In this document: positions 12,692 to 12,805 of the stretch, one piece after another
Position numbering within the stretch: position 1 is the first letter of the stretch
Layout of the letters: each line of letters begins with the position of its first letter
Assembly: GCA_016302185.1 (NCBI GenBank)
Contig: JAEDOC010000052.1
Location: 1 to 12,805 of the forward strand
Direction of reading: 5' to 3'
DNA: 12,805 bases
Origin: Clostridium sp.
GTDB taxonomy: Bacteria > Bacillota > Clostridia > Lachnospirales > Lachnospiraceae
Notes under the pieces: generated by a model
The model's input: only the letters and a program-made list of their open reading frames with translations
The model's database searches: none
What the model was told of the DNA's origin: nothing
Translations under genes and position numbers: made by a program

Positions 12692-12805
12692 TGTGTGATT
12701 GATCGAAAATATCTTCTGTAAGGATTCGGAAACGGACGCGGGGAAGGGCATGCCGCCTGGAAACAGGTGCCGGATGGGAATTCTTGTGCAGTCAATGGGA
12801 AGTTC

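Noticed and set aside
12601..12795. Minus-strand ORFs at the right end
   Set aside because: They overlap the end of mntP in antisense, lack ribosome sites and give no recognisable protein.
12722..12805. Plus-strand frames open to the right edge, including one of 28 codons after a stop and another with ATG at 12750
   Set aside because: The first has no ATG start and the second has a ribosome-site spacing of only about two bases; too little sequence remains to call a gene.
12740..12805. Resemblance of GGTGCCGG...GGGAA spacing to a cobalamin riboswitch
   Set aside because: The core box of that riboswitch cannot be laid out on this sequence, and the window ends too early to test it.
1..12805. 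CRISPR arrays, insertion sequences, integrases or phage genes
   Set aside because: No regular repeat-spacer pattern, terminal inverted repeats, transposase or recombinase motifs were seen on either strand.

Overview
The window reads as chromosomal DNA of a moderately GC-rich Clostridia, most likely a gut Lachnospiraceae. This is inferred from the style of the proteins (a LigA with a WKMDG active-site motif, a short cis-prenyltransferase, a clostridial MetA), from strong Shine-Dalgarno sequences and from AT-rich promoters. The species cannot be named from the sequence alone.

Layout, left to right. (1) Positions 1-5410, all on the minus strand and read right to left: an unrecognised membrane-anchored protein, queA (queuosine tRNA), rluF (23S rRNA pseudouridine synthase), ligA (NAD-dependent DNA ligase) and metA (homoserine acyltransferase, cut by the left edge). 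Gaps are 3-37 bp, so this looks like one transcription unit mixing RNA modification, DNA joining and methionine synthesis. (2) Positions 5411-6129: a small, AT-rich stretch with a tRNA-Arg(CCG) on the plus strand (good promoter, hairpin terminator) and, on the minus strand, an orphan YoeB-like toxin gene that appears N-terminally truncated and lacks the catalytic histidine. (3) Positions 6130-7406: a short, divergent undecaprenyl-diphosphate-synthase-family gene (plus) converging on a DedA-family membrane protein gene (minus). Both families concern polyprenyl lipid carriers. (4) Positions 7515-11796, minus strand: a complete high-affinity phosphate uptake operon pstS-pstC-pstA-pstB-phoU, with putative Pho boxes upstream and a stem-loop between pstS and pstC. 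(5) Positions 11797-12805: a divergent promoter region, then mntP (manganese efflux) on the plus strand with a clear sigma-A-type promoter and a perfect palindrome near the predicted transcription start, and a 158-bp tail with a stem-loop but no firm gene.

How the genes work together. PstS captures phosphate outside the membrane, PstC and PstA form the channel, PstB drives it with ATP, and PhoU couples transport to Pho signalling; no phoB/phoR pair lies in the window. MntP is a separate metal-homeostasis unit. I see no CRISPR array, insertion sequence, phage genes or obvious new multi-gene system. The best leads are the unusual nucleotide pocket of LigA, the shortened cis-prenyltransferase beside DedA, the decayed toxin, and two RNA-structure candidates next to start codons.
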